The notes: a model not told the origin generated them from the letters alone. 64,000 nt of DNA from Cephaloticoccus primus (GCF_001580015.1 NZ_LSZQ01000052.1:62001-126000), one strand, 5' to 3'; shown: positions 46,024 through 56,179, numbered from the stretch's first letter. Program-made: numbers and translations.

Positions 46024-47622
46024 TCACGCCGCGCCGCCTGCAATAAGATTTTGGCCGGTCATCTCGGGAGGCTGCGGCAGCTCCATGAGGGCGAGGAGCG
46101 TGGGCGCGATGTCGGCGAGGCGCCCGCCTTCGCGCAGCCGCGTCTTCGGCGTGAGGCGCGAGTCCACGACGAAGGCTTCGACGAGGTTTAGCGTGTGCGC
46201 GGTGTGCGGCATTTTGCGCGGGCCATCCCACATCTGCTCACAGTTGCCGTGGTCGGCGGTGACGATTGCGCGGCCGCCGACTGTTTCCAGCGCGGCGAGC
46301 AGCTCGCCCACGCCCGCATCGGTCGCCTCCACGGCGCGCTTGGCCGCCTCCAGCGAGCCGGTGTGCCCGACCATGTCGGGGTTCGCGTAGTTGACGACGA
46401 TCAGCGCGTACTTGCCGGAGAGGATCGCCTCCTTGCTCGCGCGCGTGACCTCGGCCGCGCTCATCTCGGGCTGGAGGTCGTAGGTGGCGACCTTGGGGCT
46501 GGCGGGGCAGTAGCGGTCTTCGCCCGGGAAGGGCTCGGTGCGGTAGTTGTTAAAGAAGAAGGTGACGTGCGGATTTTTCTCGGTCTCTGCGCAGCGAAAC
46601 TGGGCGAGGCCCGCGCGAGAGACGACTTCGCCGAGGATGTTTTTGAGCGGCGGCGGCTTTCCCGAGACGACGTGCACGGGCAGGCCCGCTTCGTACTCGG
46701 TCATCGTCGCGTAGTAGAGGTCGAGCTTGGGCCCGCGTGCGAAGCCGTCGAAATCGTCGAGCACGAAGGCCTTGGTGATCTCGCGCGGGCGGTCGCCGCG
46801 GTAGTTGTAAAAGAGCACCGCGTCGCCATCCGAAAAATGCGGGAGCGGCTGACCGTCGGCACCGAGCAGCCGCGTCGGCGGCAGAAACTCGTCGCCCGCC
46901 TGAGTCGGCGCGGGCGGGTTGTCGTAGTGGCGGCGGAGCGCCTCGGCAGCGCTGCGCGCGGTGGCCTCGGTCGCGCGACCGCTGAGCAGATCGTAGGCGC
47001 GCTGCACGCGCTCCCAGCGGTTGTCGCGATCCATCGCCCAAAAACGCCCGCAAATCGTCGCGATGCGCCCCACGCCGATCTCGCGCAGCCGCGCCTCGAT
47101 CTGCTCGACGAAGCCCAACCCGCTGTCCGGCGGCGTATCGCGCCCATCGGTGAAGCCGTGGATCAACACACGGTCGGCCGGGATGCCGTCCGCCCGCGCT
47201 TGCTCCAGAATGCCGTAAAGGTGCTCCAACATCCCGTGCACCCCGCCGTCGGAGAAAATCCCCATCAAGTGCAGCCGCGCCGTGGGCTCGCGGCGCAGCC
47301 GGTCGAGGATCGCCAGCCAGACAGGGTTTTGCGCGAGCTGTTTCTCGCTGAACAGTTTGTTGAGCCGCACCAGCTCCTGGTCGACGATGCGGCCCGCGCC
47401 GATGTTTTCGTGGCCCACCTCGCTGTTGCCCATCTGCCCCTCGGGCAGCCCCACATCCAGCCCGCTGGCCGACACCTGCGTCACCGGATAACGCAGCCGC
47501 AGTGCGTCTTCGCAAGGCGTCGCCGCCAGAAACGCAGCATTGTTCGGGTTTTGATCGGCGTGGGGATTTTTCCCCCAGCCATCGCGGATGATGAGGAGCA
47601 CGGGCTTACGGTTCGTATTCAT
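46024..47622 (-). CDS. gpmI: 2,3-bisphosphoglycerate-independent phosphoglycerate mutase
   Basis: 532 residues from the ATG at 47622 (MNTNRKPVLLIIRDGWGKNP); the longer frame upstream has no similarity. It interconverts 3- and 2-phosphoglycerate with two Mn ions. The phosphoserine context is MGNSEVGHENIGAGR near 62. GFTDGRDTPPDSG, NYRGDRPREIT, NYANPDMVGHTG and TADHGNCEQM carry the metal ligands of the alkaline-phosphatase-like fold. It is divergent from the restriction-modification gene. Confidence 0.96.
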   Translation of the reverse strand: MNTNRKPVLLIIRDGWGKNPHADQNPNNAAFLAATPCEDALRLRYPVTQVSASGLDVGLPEGQMGNSEVGHENIGAGRIVDQELVRLNKLFSEKQLAQNPVWLAILDRLRREPTARLHLMGIFSDGGVHGMLEHLYGILEQARADGIPADRVLIHGFTDGRDTPPDSGLGFVEQIEARLREIGVGRIATICGRFWAMDRDNRWERVQRAYDLLSGRATEATARSAAEALRRHYDNPPAPTQAGDEFLPPTRLLGADGQPLPHFSDGDAVLFYNYRGDRPREITKAFVLDDFDGFARGPKLDLYYATMTEYEAGLPVHVVSGKPPPLKNILGEVVSRAGLAQFRCAETEKNPHVTFFFNNYRTEPFPGEDRYCPASPKVATYDLQPEMSAAEVTRASKEAILSGKYALIVVNYANPDMVGHTGSLEAAKRAVEATDAGVGELLAALETVGGRAIVTADHGNCEQMWDGPRKMPHTAHTLNLVEAFVVDSRLTPKTRLREGGRLADIAPTLLALMELPQPPEMTGQNLIAGGAA

Positions 47623-47854
47623 AAAGTGAGATAGCACGCACAGTGCGCCGCTGCGCCCCCGCCCCGCAAGAGTCTTCGATTGGCCCGGTAGCAAAGAAAG
47701 GTGCGAGTGCTCCAGCGAGCGTCGCATCTGAATTCTCAACGCGTGGATCAGAAAGCATTGGCGTTTTTCCGATGAAGAACAGGGATTGGCACTCACACGC
47801 TGTCGTCACACTCGCCTCCCCATCCACTCACCCAATCGCCCCCAACCCAACCCG

Positions 47855-50800
47855 ATGTCCACTTCTCAACCTGCGGCCGCGCCCCAGCCCACCGCCACGG
47901 CTCTACAAAAGCTTCTGGAAAGCATTCGCCAAACAGCCCGTCACGAATCGGAGAAAGGGCGCCTTTTTGAGCGACTGGTCACCGACTACCTCAGCCACGA
48001 GCCCGGTTTTCGCGCTCTTTACGCCCAGGTACAACCCTATGCGGCTTGGGCGAAAGAACAGAGCCAGTGGGAGCTCAACCCCAATGACACCGGCATCGAC
48101 CTCGTCGCTACGACTCATGCAGGCGAGCATCACGCCGTTCAGTGCAAGTGTTACGCCGCCGACCGCGTTATCAGTAAACCTGACATAGATAGCTTTATGT
48201 CCGCCAGTGGGCATCGCGCCTTCAGTGCCCGCCTGCTCATCGATACCACCTGCAAACCCCTCGGCAGCAATGCCGAGCAGATGCTCCAGCAGCAGCAGAT
48301 CCCCGCGACGCGCATCAACTTGGAGGCACTCGAAACCAGTGCGATTGATTGGGCACGCTACGCACTCCCTCAGGCTCCTGCCACTCCGGCGGCTGTCTTC
48401 CTGAAACCCAAAAACCAGTCCCGCCCGCACCAGCAAGCCGCCATTGCCGACGTCCTCCACGGCCTGCGACAGCATCCCCGCGGCAAGCTCATTATGGCCT
48501 GCGGCAGCGGCAAGACCTTTACTGCGCTGCGGATCGCGGAGGCGACAGCCTCCCCCGAAGGCCACATCCTCTTCCTCGTCCCCAGCCTGGCCCTTCTTTC
48601 GCAAACACTCACCGAGTGGACCCAGCAAAGCACCCTGCCGATCACCGCCTTCGCCGTGTGCTCGGATACCGAAGTCGGCTCTGGCACCAAGCCCGCGCAC
48701 ACAAGCGATACCGAGCAGGGCGACCACTTCCGGCTTTCCCTTCACGAGCTCGCCTACCCCGCCACCACGCGGGCCTCCGCTCTCGCCATGCAACACGCCG
48801 CGCGACGACGCCCGGCCTCCATGACGGTCATATTTTCCACCTACCACAGCCTCGGTGTCATTGAGCGTGCCCAAAAAGAGCACGGCCTTCCCCCCTTTGA
48901 CCTGGTCATTTGCGACGAGGCTCACCGCACCACCGGCCAGACTTGGGAGGGAGACGAGGAAAGCCATTTCGTGCGCATCCACGACAACACCGCGATCCGT
49001 GCCACCAAGCGGCTCTACATGACCGCCACTCCGCGCATCTACGATGCCGAGTCACAGCAGCAGACCCAAAAGGCCAAAGATCTGACACTCTACTCCATGG
49101 ACGATGAGGCCATCTACGGCCCCACCTTCCACGCCCTGACCTTTTCCGCTGCGGTGGAGCAAAAACTGCTGGTTCCCTACAAGGTCATCGTCCTGACCAT
49201 AGAGGAAAAAGAAATCAACGAGCGTGTACAAAAACTCCTCACCGACGAGAACAACAGCCTGCGCATGGACGATGCCGCCAAAATCATCGGCTGCTTCAAG
49301 GCACTCGCCAAAGAAGGCTTGGCAGACCTCTCCGACGACCCCGCGCCCATGCGCCGCGCTGTGGCCTTCTGCCAAATCATTGATCGCGAGCGCGGCGCCA
49401 ACACCGGCAAAGGCGGCGGGAGGAGCAATAAAACCGCCGCGCGGCAAATCGCCCAGATGTTTGGCGCCGTAGTTGAGGAATACCAAAACACCGCCAGCCC
49501 CGAAGAAAAAGCCACGCAGCGCAGCATGCGGCTACGCTGCGAAGCCGACTACGTACACGGCGGCATGGGCGCCGCCGAGAAAACGCAGAAAATCAACTGG
49601 CTAAAAGACGACAGCGCAGACGACACCTGCCGTATCCTCACCAACGTGCGCTGCCTGTCCGAAGGCGTAGACGTCCCCGCACTGGACGCCGTCCTGTTCC
49701 TCACCCCGCGAAATTCGCAGGTCGAAGTCGTCCAATCCGTCGGGCGCGTCATGCGCAAGGCACCGGATAAAAAGCGCGGCTATATCATCCTCCCCGTAGT
49801 CATCCCCTCCGGGATAGAGCCGCACAGGGCACTCAATGACAACAAAACCTACAAAGTCGTCTGGCAGGTCCTGCAGGCCCTGCGCTCGCACGACGACGAG
49901 TTCGACCGCTTCATCAACCGCATAGAGCTCCTCGGCAGCGACCCGCAGCGCATCGAGATCGTCGCCGTCACTGGCCTTGCCGCCCGCAAGCCGAGACAAA
50001 GTGGCGGAGATAAGCCCATTATAGACACCAGGACTGACACCGGCATCGGCACCGCACCGCCACAGCCCCCTCCCGACGAGCAAACGCAAATCCGCTTCCC
50101 TACCGGCGAGCTGGAACGCGCCATCCTCGCCAAGGTCGTGCAAAAAGTCGGCAACCGCGACCACTGGGAACAGTGGGCCCAGGACATTGGCCGGATCGCC
50201 CAGCTACAGATCGCCCAGATCAAAACAATCATAAGCGACCCCCGACGAGTCGAAGCCATCGCCGCCTTTGAGCAGTTCAAGGCACAGCTCCACAAACACA
50301 TCAACACCAGTATCGGCCAAGACGAGATCGTCGAAATGCTGGCCCAGCACCTCATCACCAAGCCGGTGTTCGATGCGCTTTTCGGCGGCGACCATTTTAG
50401 CCGAAACAACCCCATCAGCCTGGCCCTGCAAACTGTCACCGATATTCTGCTGGCCGACTCTTCGCTAGACCGCGAACGCCAGGCTCTGGACAGCTTTTAT
50501 GAAGACGTGCGCAAACGCAGCAGCGGCATTGACGACCCCACCGCGCGCCAAACCCTGATCATTACGCTTTACGACCAATTCTTCGCCAAGGCCTTCCCAA
50601 AGGTCGTTAGTAAACACGGCATCGTATACACCCCGATTGAAGTCGTAGACTTTATCCTGCACAGCGTCACGCACCTTTTACATACCCACTTTGGCAAGAC
50701 ACTGGAAAGTGAAGACGTACAACTGCTCGACCCCTTCACCGGCACCGGCACCTTTATGGCACGGCTGCTCGCCAGCGGTCTGATTGCCCCGGAACACCTG

Positions 50801-52996
50801 CCGCGCGTTTATCAGCAGCAACTCCACGCCACCGAAATTCTGCTGCTACCGTACTACATTGCTGCAGTGAATATCGAGTCCACTTTTGCGCAACACTGCC
50901 CCGGCGCACCGTACACACCCTTCCCGGGGATCTTGCTGGCCGATACTTTCAATATCCCTACCGAAAAAACCGAAACCCTGCTCGAAAACAAAAACGACGC
51001 ACTGGCCGCCAACAACGCCCGCCGCAAGCGCCAGATGGAAAGCAAGATTACCGTCATCATCGGCAACCCGCCGTATTCGGTGGGACAGAAAAGTGAGAAC
51101 GACCAAAATAAAAATGTCGCCTATCCCGAGCTGGATAACCGCATCAAACAAACATACTCTGCGCGGGGAACAGCCACCTCCAAAAAATCCTTGGTAGACA
51201 GTTATATCCGCGCCATCCGCTGGGCATCCGACCGCATTGACCCGCAGACCGGCGGCATTATCGGTTTTGTCACCAACGCAGGTTGGCTGGATTCAGCCGC
51301 CACCGATGGCATGCGCAAATGCCTGACAGAAGAGTTTTCCAGCCTGTATATCTTTCACCTGCGCGGCGATATTCGCAGCGAGATACGCGGAAATGTGAAA
51401 GATAAAAAAGAAGGTGGTAATGTCTTTGGGCAAGGCAGCACAACAGGTGTGGTCATTTCACTATTGGTCAAGACACCCCAGCACCAGACAGGGCAAGCGG
51501 GCAAAATCCATTACTGCGACATTGGCGACTACCTGAGCCGCGAGCAAAAACTGGAAAAAATCGCTGAATTAAAAAGCATCGCCGGTATTGCCGAGCAAGA
51601 TTTGTGGCAGGCAATTACCCCGGATGAAAAGAACGATTGGCTGAATCAGCGCAGTGGCGAGTTTGCAGATTTGCTGCCGATGGGCGATGCCAAAAATAAA
51701 AACAAACCAGCTAATACAGGAATATTTGAAAATTTTTCAAATGGCGTGAAAACCAATCGGGATGCTTGGTGCAACAACCCCAGCCGCGCGGCACTACTGG
51801 AAAATGTTCAACGCATGGTGAGTTTTTACGAAGAGCAGCGCAGCGCGTTCAATCGCCAATACGCCCAAACGCCAACAAAGGAACGGAAAGAGGCGCTGGC
51901 AGGTTTTATTGATACCGACCCGACAAAAATAAGCTGGACGCGTGAGTTGCTCGCTGATTTTGCACAAAATAAACAACTAACATTCCATCCGCAGGCAGCC
52001 ATGCCGACGCTATATCGCCCCTTTTCCAAAGGTTGGCTGTATTACAACCGCATGTTGAATAACTGCGTCTACCAAATGCCTCAAATCTTCCCCTTGCCGG
52101 TATCGGGGCCAGCCACAGAAGAAGCCAGCGGTCAAGATGGCTTGTTTGCCGCGCCGGAAAAACCTACTTTGGCGCAAGCGAACGTAGAAAACCGGCTGAT
52201 TTGTGTGACCGGTATCGGAGCAAGAAATTTTTCGGTTTTGATGTCAGGTTGCATGGTCGATATTCAGTTGATTCTTAACGGCCAATGCTTCCCCGAGTAC
52301 CTATACAACAGCCAAGGCCAACCAAAACACGCCATCACCGATGCTGCGCTTGCTGCCTTTCAAGTCCACTACGGCAAAGATGGCACAACCATCACCAAAA
52401 CGCAAATTTTTGAATATATCTATGCCATCTTGCACAGCCCGCAGTATCGAGAAACCTTTGCCAACAATTTAACCAAAGAGCTGCCCCGCATCCCCTTTGC
52501 CGCCAGCTTCGAAGATTTCTGCGCCTTTGCCGAGGCAGGGCAGCAACTGGCAAATTTGCATATCGGCTATGAGCACGCCCCGCTGGACACCTCCGTGCAC
52601 ATCGACATTCATAAAAAGAACTGCACCACGCTGGACGAATTGCAGCCCGAGGACTTTTATGTCGAAAAAATGAAATACGGAAAAACTGAAAAAACGCAGG
52701 CCAATAAAACCGGCAAAGATTTTTCGGTCATCCACTACAACCGCCACATAACTGTCCGCAACATCCCGCTGGATGCGTACCACTATATCGTCAACGGCCG
52801 CCCCGCCATCGACTGGATTATCGACCGCCAGCGCATCCGCACCGACAAAGCCAGCGGCATCGTCTCCGACGCCAACCGCTACGCCACCGAAACCCTAAAC
52901 AACCCCCGCTACCCCCTCGAACTCCTCCTCCGCCTCATCACCGTCTCGCTAGAAACCCGGAAAATCGTACGGACACTGCCTACCTTTAGTGCTTAA
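47855..52996 (+). CDS. Single-chain Type ISP-like restriction-modification enzyme
   Basis: 1713 residues from the ATG at 47855. Domain order fits the LlaGI/LlaBIII (Type ISP) group. An Mrr-like nuclease has E39, D82 (GIDLV) and Q96-K98 (QCK). An SF2 helicase has Walker A ACGSGKT near 215-221, DEAH at 354-357 and VQSVGRVMRKAP near 625. An N6-adenine methyltransferase has motif I DPFTGTGTF near 958 and NPPYS near 1070, and a C-terminal target-recognition region follows. It would methylate host DNA and translocate along and cut unmodified DNA. The DNA of about 51.5-52.75 kb is more AT-rich than the first half. It could be phage-specific; the target site is unreadable. Confidence 0.92.
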   Translation: MSTSQPAAAPQPTATALQKLLESIRQTARHESEKGRLFERLVTDYLSHEPGFRALYAQVQPYAAWAKEQSQWELNPNDTGIDLVATTHAGEHHAVQCKCYAADRVISKPDIDSFMSASGHRAFSARLLIDTTCKPLGSNAEQMLQQQQIPATRINLEALETSAIDWARYALPQAPATPAAVFLKPKNQSRPHQQAAIADVLHGLRQHPRGKLIMACGSGKTFTALRIAEATASPEGHILFLVPSLALLSQTLTEWTQQSTLPITAFAVCSDTEVGSGTKPAHTSDTEQGDHFRLSLHELAYPATTRASALAMQHAARRRPASMTVIFSTYHSLGVIERAQKEHGLPPFDLVICDEAHRTTGQTWEGDEESHFVRIHDNTAIRATKRLYMTATPRIYDAESQQQTQKAKDLTLYSMDDEAIYGPTFHALTFSAAVEQKLLVPYKVIVLTIEEKEINERVQKLLTDENNSLRMDDAAKIIGCFKALAKEGLADLSDDPAPMRRAVAFCQIIDRERGANTGKGGGRSNKTAARQIAQMFGAVVEEYQNTASPEEKATQRSMRLRCEADYVHGGMGAAEKTQKINWLKDDSADDTCRILTNVRCLSEGVDVPALDAVLFLTPRNSQVEVVQSVGRVMRKAPDKKRGYIILPVVIPSGIEPHRALNDNKTYKVVWQVLQALRSHDDEFDRFINRIELLGSDPQRIEIVAVTGLAARKPRQSGGDKPIIDTRTDTGIGTAPPQPPPDEQTQIRFPTGELERAILAKVVQKVGNRDHWEQWAQDIGRIAQLQIAQIKTIISDPRRVEAIAAFEQFKAQLHKHINTSIGQDEIVEMLAQHLITKPVFDALFGGDHFSRNNPISLALQTVTDILLADSSLDRERQALDSFYEDVRKRSSGIDDPTARQTLIITLYDQFFAKAFPKVVSKHGIVYTPIEVVDFILHSVTHLLHTHFGKTLESEDVQLLDPFTGTGTFMARLLASGLIAPEHLPRVYQQQLHATEILLLPYYIAAVNIESTFAQHCPGAPYTPFPGILLADTFNIPTEKTETLLENKNDALAANNARRKRQMESKITVIIGNPPYSVGQKSENDQNKNVAYPELDNRIKQTYSARGTATSKKSLVDSYIRAIRWASDRIDPQTGGIIGFVTNAGWLDSAATDGMRKCLTEEFSSLYIFHLRGDIRSEIRGNVKDKKEGGNVFGQGSTTGVVISLLVKTPQHQTGQAGKIHYCDIGDYLSREQKLEKIAELKSIAGIAEQDLWQAITPDEKNDWLNQRSGEFADLLPMGDAKNKNKPANTGIFENFSNGVKTNRDAWCNNPSRAALLENVQRMVSFYEEQRSAFNRQYAQTPTKERKEALAGFIDTDPTKISWTRELLADFAQNKQLTFHPQAAMPTLYRPFSKGWLYYNRMLNNCVYQMPQIFPLPVSGPATEEASGQDGLFAAPEKPTLAQANVENRLICVTGIGARNFSVLMSGCMVDIQLILNGQCFPEYLYNSQGQPKHAITDAALAAFQVHYGKDGTTITKTQIFEYIYAILHSPQYRETFANNLTKELPRIPFAASFEDFCAFAEAGQQLANLHIGYEHAPLDTSVHIDIHKKNCTTLDELQPEDFYVEKMKYGKTEKTQANKTGKDFSVIHYNRHITVRNIPLDAYHYIVNGRPAIDWIIDRQRIRTDKASGIVSDANRYATETLNNPRYPLELLLRLITVSLETRKIVRTLPTFSA

Positions 52997-53066
52997 TCTG
53001 AAGCGCAGGTAGAGGGATCAGCTACGACACTCCGTAAACTAAGCTTCACTTTAAATAGACAATGAA

Positions 53067-54395
53067 ATGAATGAAACATTAAAGACAATTAAAACGCACA
53101 TGGAGGACATCGCTTCCGCGATAGAGACTTCCATCTCCAGTGATGAGCCTTTCGGAATCGCAAATAACAGCTGGGGGGCTCCTGAGCTGACCCGATCGGA
53201 GTTGATTGAGGAAGCGCAGAGTATTATTAACCTGATTGAAGAGCTGGATGGGGACAGTTTGGGTGAAAATGAAGTGCGCCTGAAAGATTATATACGCCGC
53301 CTTGACCATCTCCAAAGTCAAACTATAGGGTATATAGGGAGCCATCCAGCGCAGGCCGTCCCCGCCTATCTGATGACACTTCAGGGGTTACGCACAGCAC
53401 TTACCCCTGTTTTGAGCAGCGACGAACGCGCTGAGGCTGCTGCAAAGTTGAAAAGACTGACACAACGAATCCGTGCAATGGAGTCACGTCTCAACAATCT
53501 TGAGCCTCGAACTGTCGATCTCAACACAATTGTAGAACGCATCGAGCAGGCATATGAAGCCGCCGACCAGTTACCGACAGACTTGGACGCTTTGTCTGAA
53601 GCGAAGCAGAAAGTTTTAAGCATCGTCAACGATGCTACTCGCTATCAAAATGATATAGCTCGTATTAAAGAGTATAGCGTTGAAATTGACAAACAGCTAA
53701 AAAAGACTACGACCGATGCAGATGCGGTGCTTGCACGCTGTGAGCATGCCTATTCCGCTGCCACCAGTGTTGGACTGGCGGCTGCATTTAGTAAGCGCTC
53801 AAGCACACTATCAAAATCAATATGGTTTTGGATTTGGGGATTGGTTGCAGCTCTGGCCGCTGGCAGTTATTTTGGCAAAGCTCAATTGCATTCTCTTGGG
53901 GAGCTTTTCGGTGCTCCAAATGTTCCTATTCAAGTAATCGTACTTAATTTCCTGCTTTCGATTTTGTCCATTGGCGCGCCAGTCTGGTTTGCATGGTTGG
54001 CAACAAAGCAGATAGGCCAACGCTTCCGAATTGCCGAGGATTATGCATACAAAGCGTCCATCTCCCAAGCTTATGAGGGATTCCGTCGTGAGGCGGCAAG
54101 ATTTGATAAGGATATGGAGGCCAAGCTTCTGACATCTGCACTGACGAGGCTGGATGAGTTACCGCTCAGACTGGTAGAGACGGACAGTCACGGTAGCCCT
54201 TGGCATGAATTGGTCTCATCAAGTATAGTGAAACAGGCCATGCAAGCGGTGCCAGGCTTTGCAGCGCATACTGCAGGGCATATAAAAGAATTGGCAAGTA
54301 AGGCTCTTGCTACAGTCAAGCCTGCTGGGCGCTCGGGCAGGTCTAAGCCCAAGACATCCACCGTCGCTAATGAGATTGCAGATGGCAACGAGTAG
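53067..54395 (+). CDS. Coiled-coil protein with two membrane helices, unknown, beside the RM gene
   Basis: 442 residues, same strand as the RM gene and 70 bases after it. Residues 1-250 are helical and charged (for example RLKDYIRRLDHLQSQT and AAAKLKRLTQRIRAMESRLN), then come two membrane helices (about 251-270, SIWFWIWGLVAALAAGSYFG, and 288-311, PIQVIVLNFLLSILSIGAPV). A cytoplasmic-type tail follows with FRIAEDYAYKASISQAYEGF near 320-339. No enzyme motif. A membrane effector or sensor linked to defence is a possibility from position and shape only. Base composition is clearly lower in GC than hemH, which it nearly touches. Confidence 0.7.
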   Translation: MNETLKTIKTHMEDIASAIETSISSDEPFGIANNSWGAPELTRSELIEEAQSIINLIEELDGDSLGENEVRLKDYIRRLDHLQSQTIGYIGSHPAQAVPAYLMTLQGLRTALTPVLSSDERAEAAAKLKRLTQRIRAMESRLNNLEPRTVDLNTIVERIEQAYEAADQLPTDLDALSEAKQKVLSIVNDATRYQNDIARIKEYSVEIDKQLKKTTTDADAVLARCEHAYSAATSVGLAAAFSKRSSTLSKSIWFWIWGLVAALAAGSYFGKAQLHSLGELFGAPNVPIQVIVLNFLLSILSIGAPVWFAWLATKQIGQRFRIAEDYAYKASISQAYEGFRREAARFDKDMEAKLLTSALTRLDELPLRLVETDSHGSPWHELVSSSIVKQAMQAVPGFAAHTAGHIKELASKALATVKPAGRSGRSKPKTSTVANEIADGNE

Positions 54396-54399
54396 AAAA

Positions 54400-55560
54400 A
54401 TGTCTACGCGCCGCGCTGTACTCATCGTCAACCTGGGCTCGCCTGCCTCGACCGATCCCGAGGATGTGCGCGAATACTTGGAGGAGTTTCTCGGCGACCC
54501 GCGCGTCATCGACCTGCCGCGTTGGGGCTGGCTGCGCCGCCTCCTGGTTAACCGCCTCATCATCCCGCGGCGGCTGCAAAACTCTTCGCACGCTTACGCG
54601 CAGATCTGGACGGACGCAGGCTCGCCGCTCATCGCGACTTCGCGCTCGGCTTGCGAAAAGTTGGCGCAGGCACTCAGCAGCAGCGACAACGGCGAGGCCA
54701 CTACCGCCGCCGATGCGGGCAAAGAAAGCGGCGCGCCTCTCGTGTACCTCGCCATGCGTTACGGGCGGCCCTCAATCCCCGAAGTAGTGGCGCAAATCGC
54801 AGCGGCGGGCGTCGAGGAGGTACTGATCTTCCCGCAGTATCCGCACTACGCGATGTCCTCTTGGGAGACGGTGGTCGTCCGCGTGTGCGAGGCTTTCGCC
54901 GCCCTCCCGCCCCGAGCCCCTCACGCGCAACAAGTGCGGCTGCACTGCGTAAAACCGTTTTACGCGGACAGCGATTACATCGAGGCCCTCGCTCAAGTCT
55001 GTCTGCCGCATCTCAGCGAAACTCCGCGAGAGGCGGGCGACCATCTGCTCTTCAGCTACCACGGAATCCCCGTTCGCCATGTGGGGATCGCCAGCTTGCG
55101 CGGTGTCACGGCGCGCTTCGTCGAGCATCCGCTCGCCGAGTGGACGCCCGAAATTGGCGGTGCGAGCGGAGAGGGAGGAGCGGGAGCGCTCTCCTACGTC
55201 GCACACATTGAGCAAACGACCGCGCGGCTCGTCGCGCGGCTCGGGGACGCTGCGCCGCGCCACTCGCTCGCCTACCAATCGCGGCTCGTCGGCGAGCCCT
55301 GGCTGGCCCCCTACACCGACGCCGAGCTGCTGCGCCTCCCGCGCGAAGAAGGCGTGCGCCGGCTCTTCGTCCTGTGTCCCGCCTTCACGACCGATTGCCT
55401 CGAAACGCTCGAGGAAATCCAGATGCAAGGGCGCGACGCCTTCCTCGGCGCGGGCGGTACTTTTTTTAAACAAATCCCCTGCCTCAACGACCACCCCGCC
55501 TACATCGACTTCCTCGCCAGCCGCGTCCGCCACTGGCTGAAGAAAGACTGCCTGAAGTGA
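54400..55560 (+). CDS. hemH: Ferrochelatase
   Basis: 386 residues from the ATG at 54400 (MSTRRAVLIVNLGSPASTDP); earlier in-frame ATGs (54373, 54382) lie within the upstream gene. It inserts Fe(II) into protoporphyrin IX. The metal-site His is in LFSYHGIPVRH and the acidic residue in CPAFTTDCLETLEEI. Two low-complexity inserts are present: SSSDNGEATTAADAGKESGA (about 92-111) and GGASGEGGAGA (about 255). GC content rises sharply at its start compared with the preceding gene. Confidence 0.94.
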   Translation: MSTRRAVLIVNLGSPASTDPEDVREYLEEFLGDPRVIDLPRWGWLRRLLVNRLIIPRRLQNSSHAYAQIWTDAGSPLIATSRSACEKLAQALSSSDNGEATTAADAGKESGAPLVYLAMRYGRPSIPEVVAQIAAAGVEEVLIFPQYPHYAMSSWETVVVRVCEAFAALPPRAPHAQQVRLHCVKPFYADSDYIEALAQVCLPHLSETPREAGDHLLFSYHGIPVRHVGIASLRGVTARFVEHPLAEWTPEIGGASGEGGAGALSYVAHIEQTTARLVARLGDAAPRHSLAYQSRLVGEPWLAPYTDAELLRLPREEGVRRLFVLCPAFTTDCLETLEEIQMQGRDAFLGAGGTFFKQIPCLNDHPAYIDFLASRVRHWLKKDCLK

Positions 55561-55752
55561 GCCACCCAAACAGCTGGAAAACGACACCGCAGTCGCGCAG
55601 GCCGCGCTCCGCTAGTCCTCACGGTCACAAAACCAAGGAATGCGCTCAATTGAGTGGCTACCCGCTTGGGCGCGGCATGCAGTTGGGAAATCAGGGAAAA
55701 TCCGCACAGGCCCGTTGACAGCGTAAGTTTTCGTATCACCACTCTGCGCGCT

Positions 55753-56163
55753 GTGCCTGCCCCTCGTGTCATAATCGCTTTGTTGATGGTCTTCGCCTGG
55801 GGCACGGGCTTTTTCCATCAAAGCCTGGAGGCGGCGGGCTACCTGTTTGAGCACGAGCACCACCATCCGGCTTATCACGACCCGGCCAACGACCATGCTC
55901 ACGAGCACAACGCTGGAGATGGCGACGACCACACCCCACTCTGGGCGCAGCACAACCCGCAAGGCGCAGTCCTGTTTGCGGCGTTCGCCGTGTTGCTGCT
56001 CGCAGCGATCCTCTTTCACCGGGCCCTTCAGCACCTGCTGAGGGCCTATGCTCCCGCCGCCACACTCTGCCTACAGAGGTGGCGGCACACGCGGGACCCG
56101 ATCTGGCATTTTGTGCGCCGATGCGCGCCAGACATTGCCGCACCGCCGGTTTCGTTGAGCTAA
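55753..56163 (+). CDS. Small His-rich membrane protein at head of metal-efflux operon
   Basis: About 136 residues if the GTG at 55753 is used; the only upstream ATG (55654) would put a poor sequence before the hydrophobic segment. Layout: an N-terminal helix (VIIALLMVFAWGTGFFHQS), a His/Asp-rich loop (HEHHHPAYHDPANDHAHEHN), a second helix (AVLFAAFAVLLLAAILFHRA), and a basic tail. The loop could bind Zn, Ni, Co or Cu. It lies upstream of the efflux genes, so a metal-capturing accessory role is inferred. Confidence 0.55.
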   Translation: MPAPRVIIALLMVFAWGTGFFHQSLEAAGYLFEHEHHHPAYHDPANDHAHEHNAGDGDDHTPLWAQHNPQGAVLFAAFAVLLLAAILFHRALQHLLRAYAPAATLCLQRWRHTRDPIWHFVRRCAPDIAAPPVSLS

Positions 56164-56179
56164 GCAACGCTGGGCTGGC

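Larger units (their letters stand above)
47623..54399. other. Accessory defence island
   Basis: Two genes, a single-chain restriction-modification enzyme and a coiled-coil membrane protein, fill the space between gpmI and hemH. The second is clearly less GC-rich than the chromosome around it and ends 4 bases before the hemH ATG. No integrase, IS or tRNA was seen at either end. Confidence 0.55.

Noticed and set aside
46195-47634. 479-codon plus-strand frame
   Set aside because: Antisense shadow of gpmI, whose metal-site motifs are all present on the minus strand.
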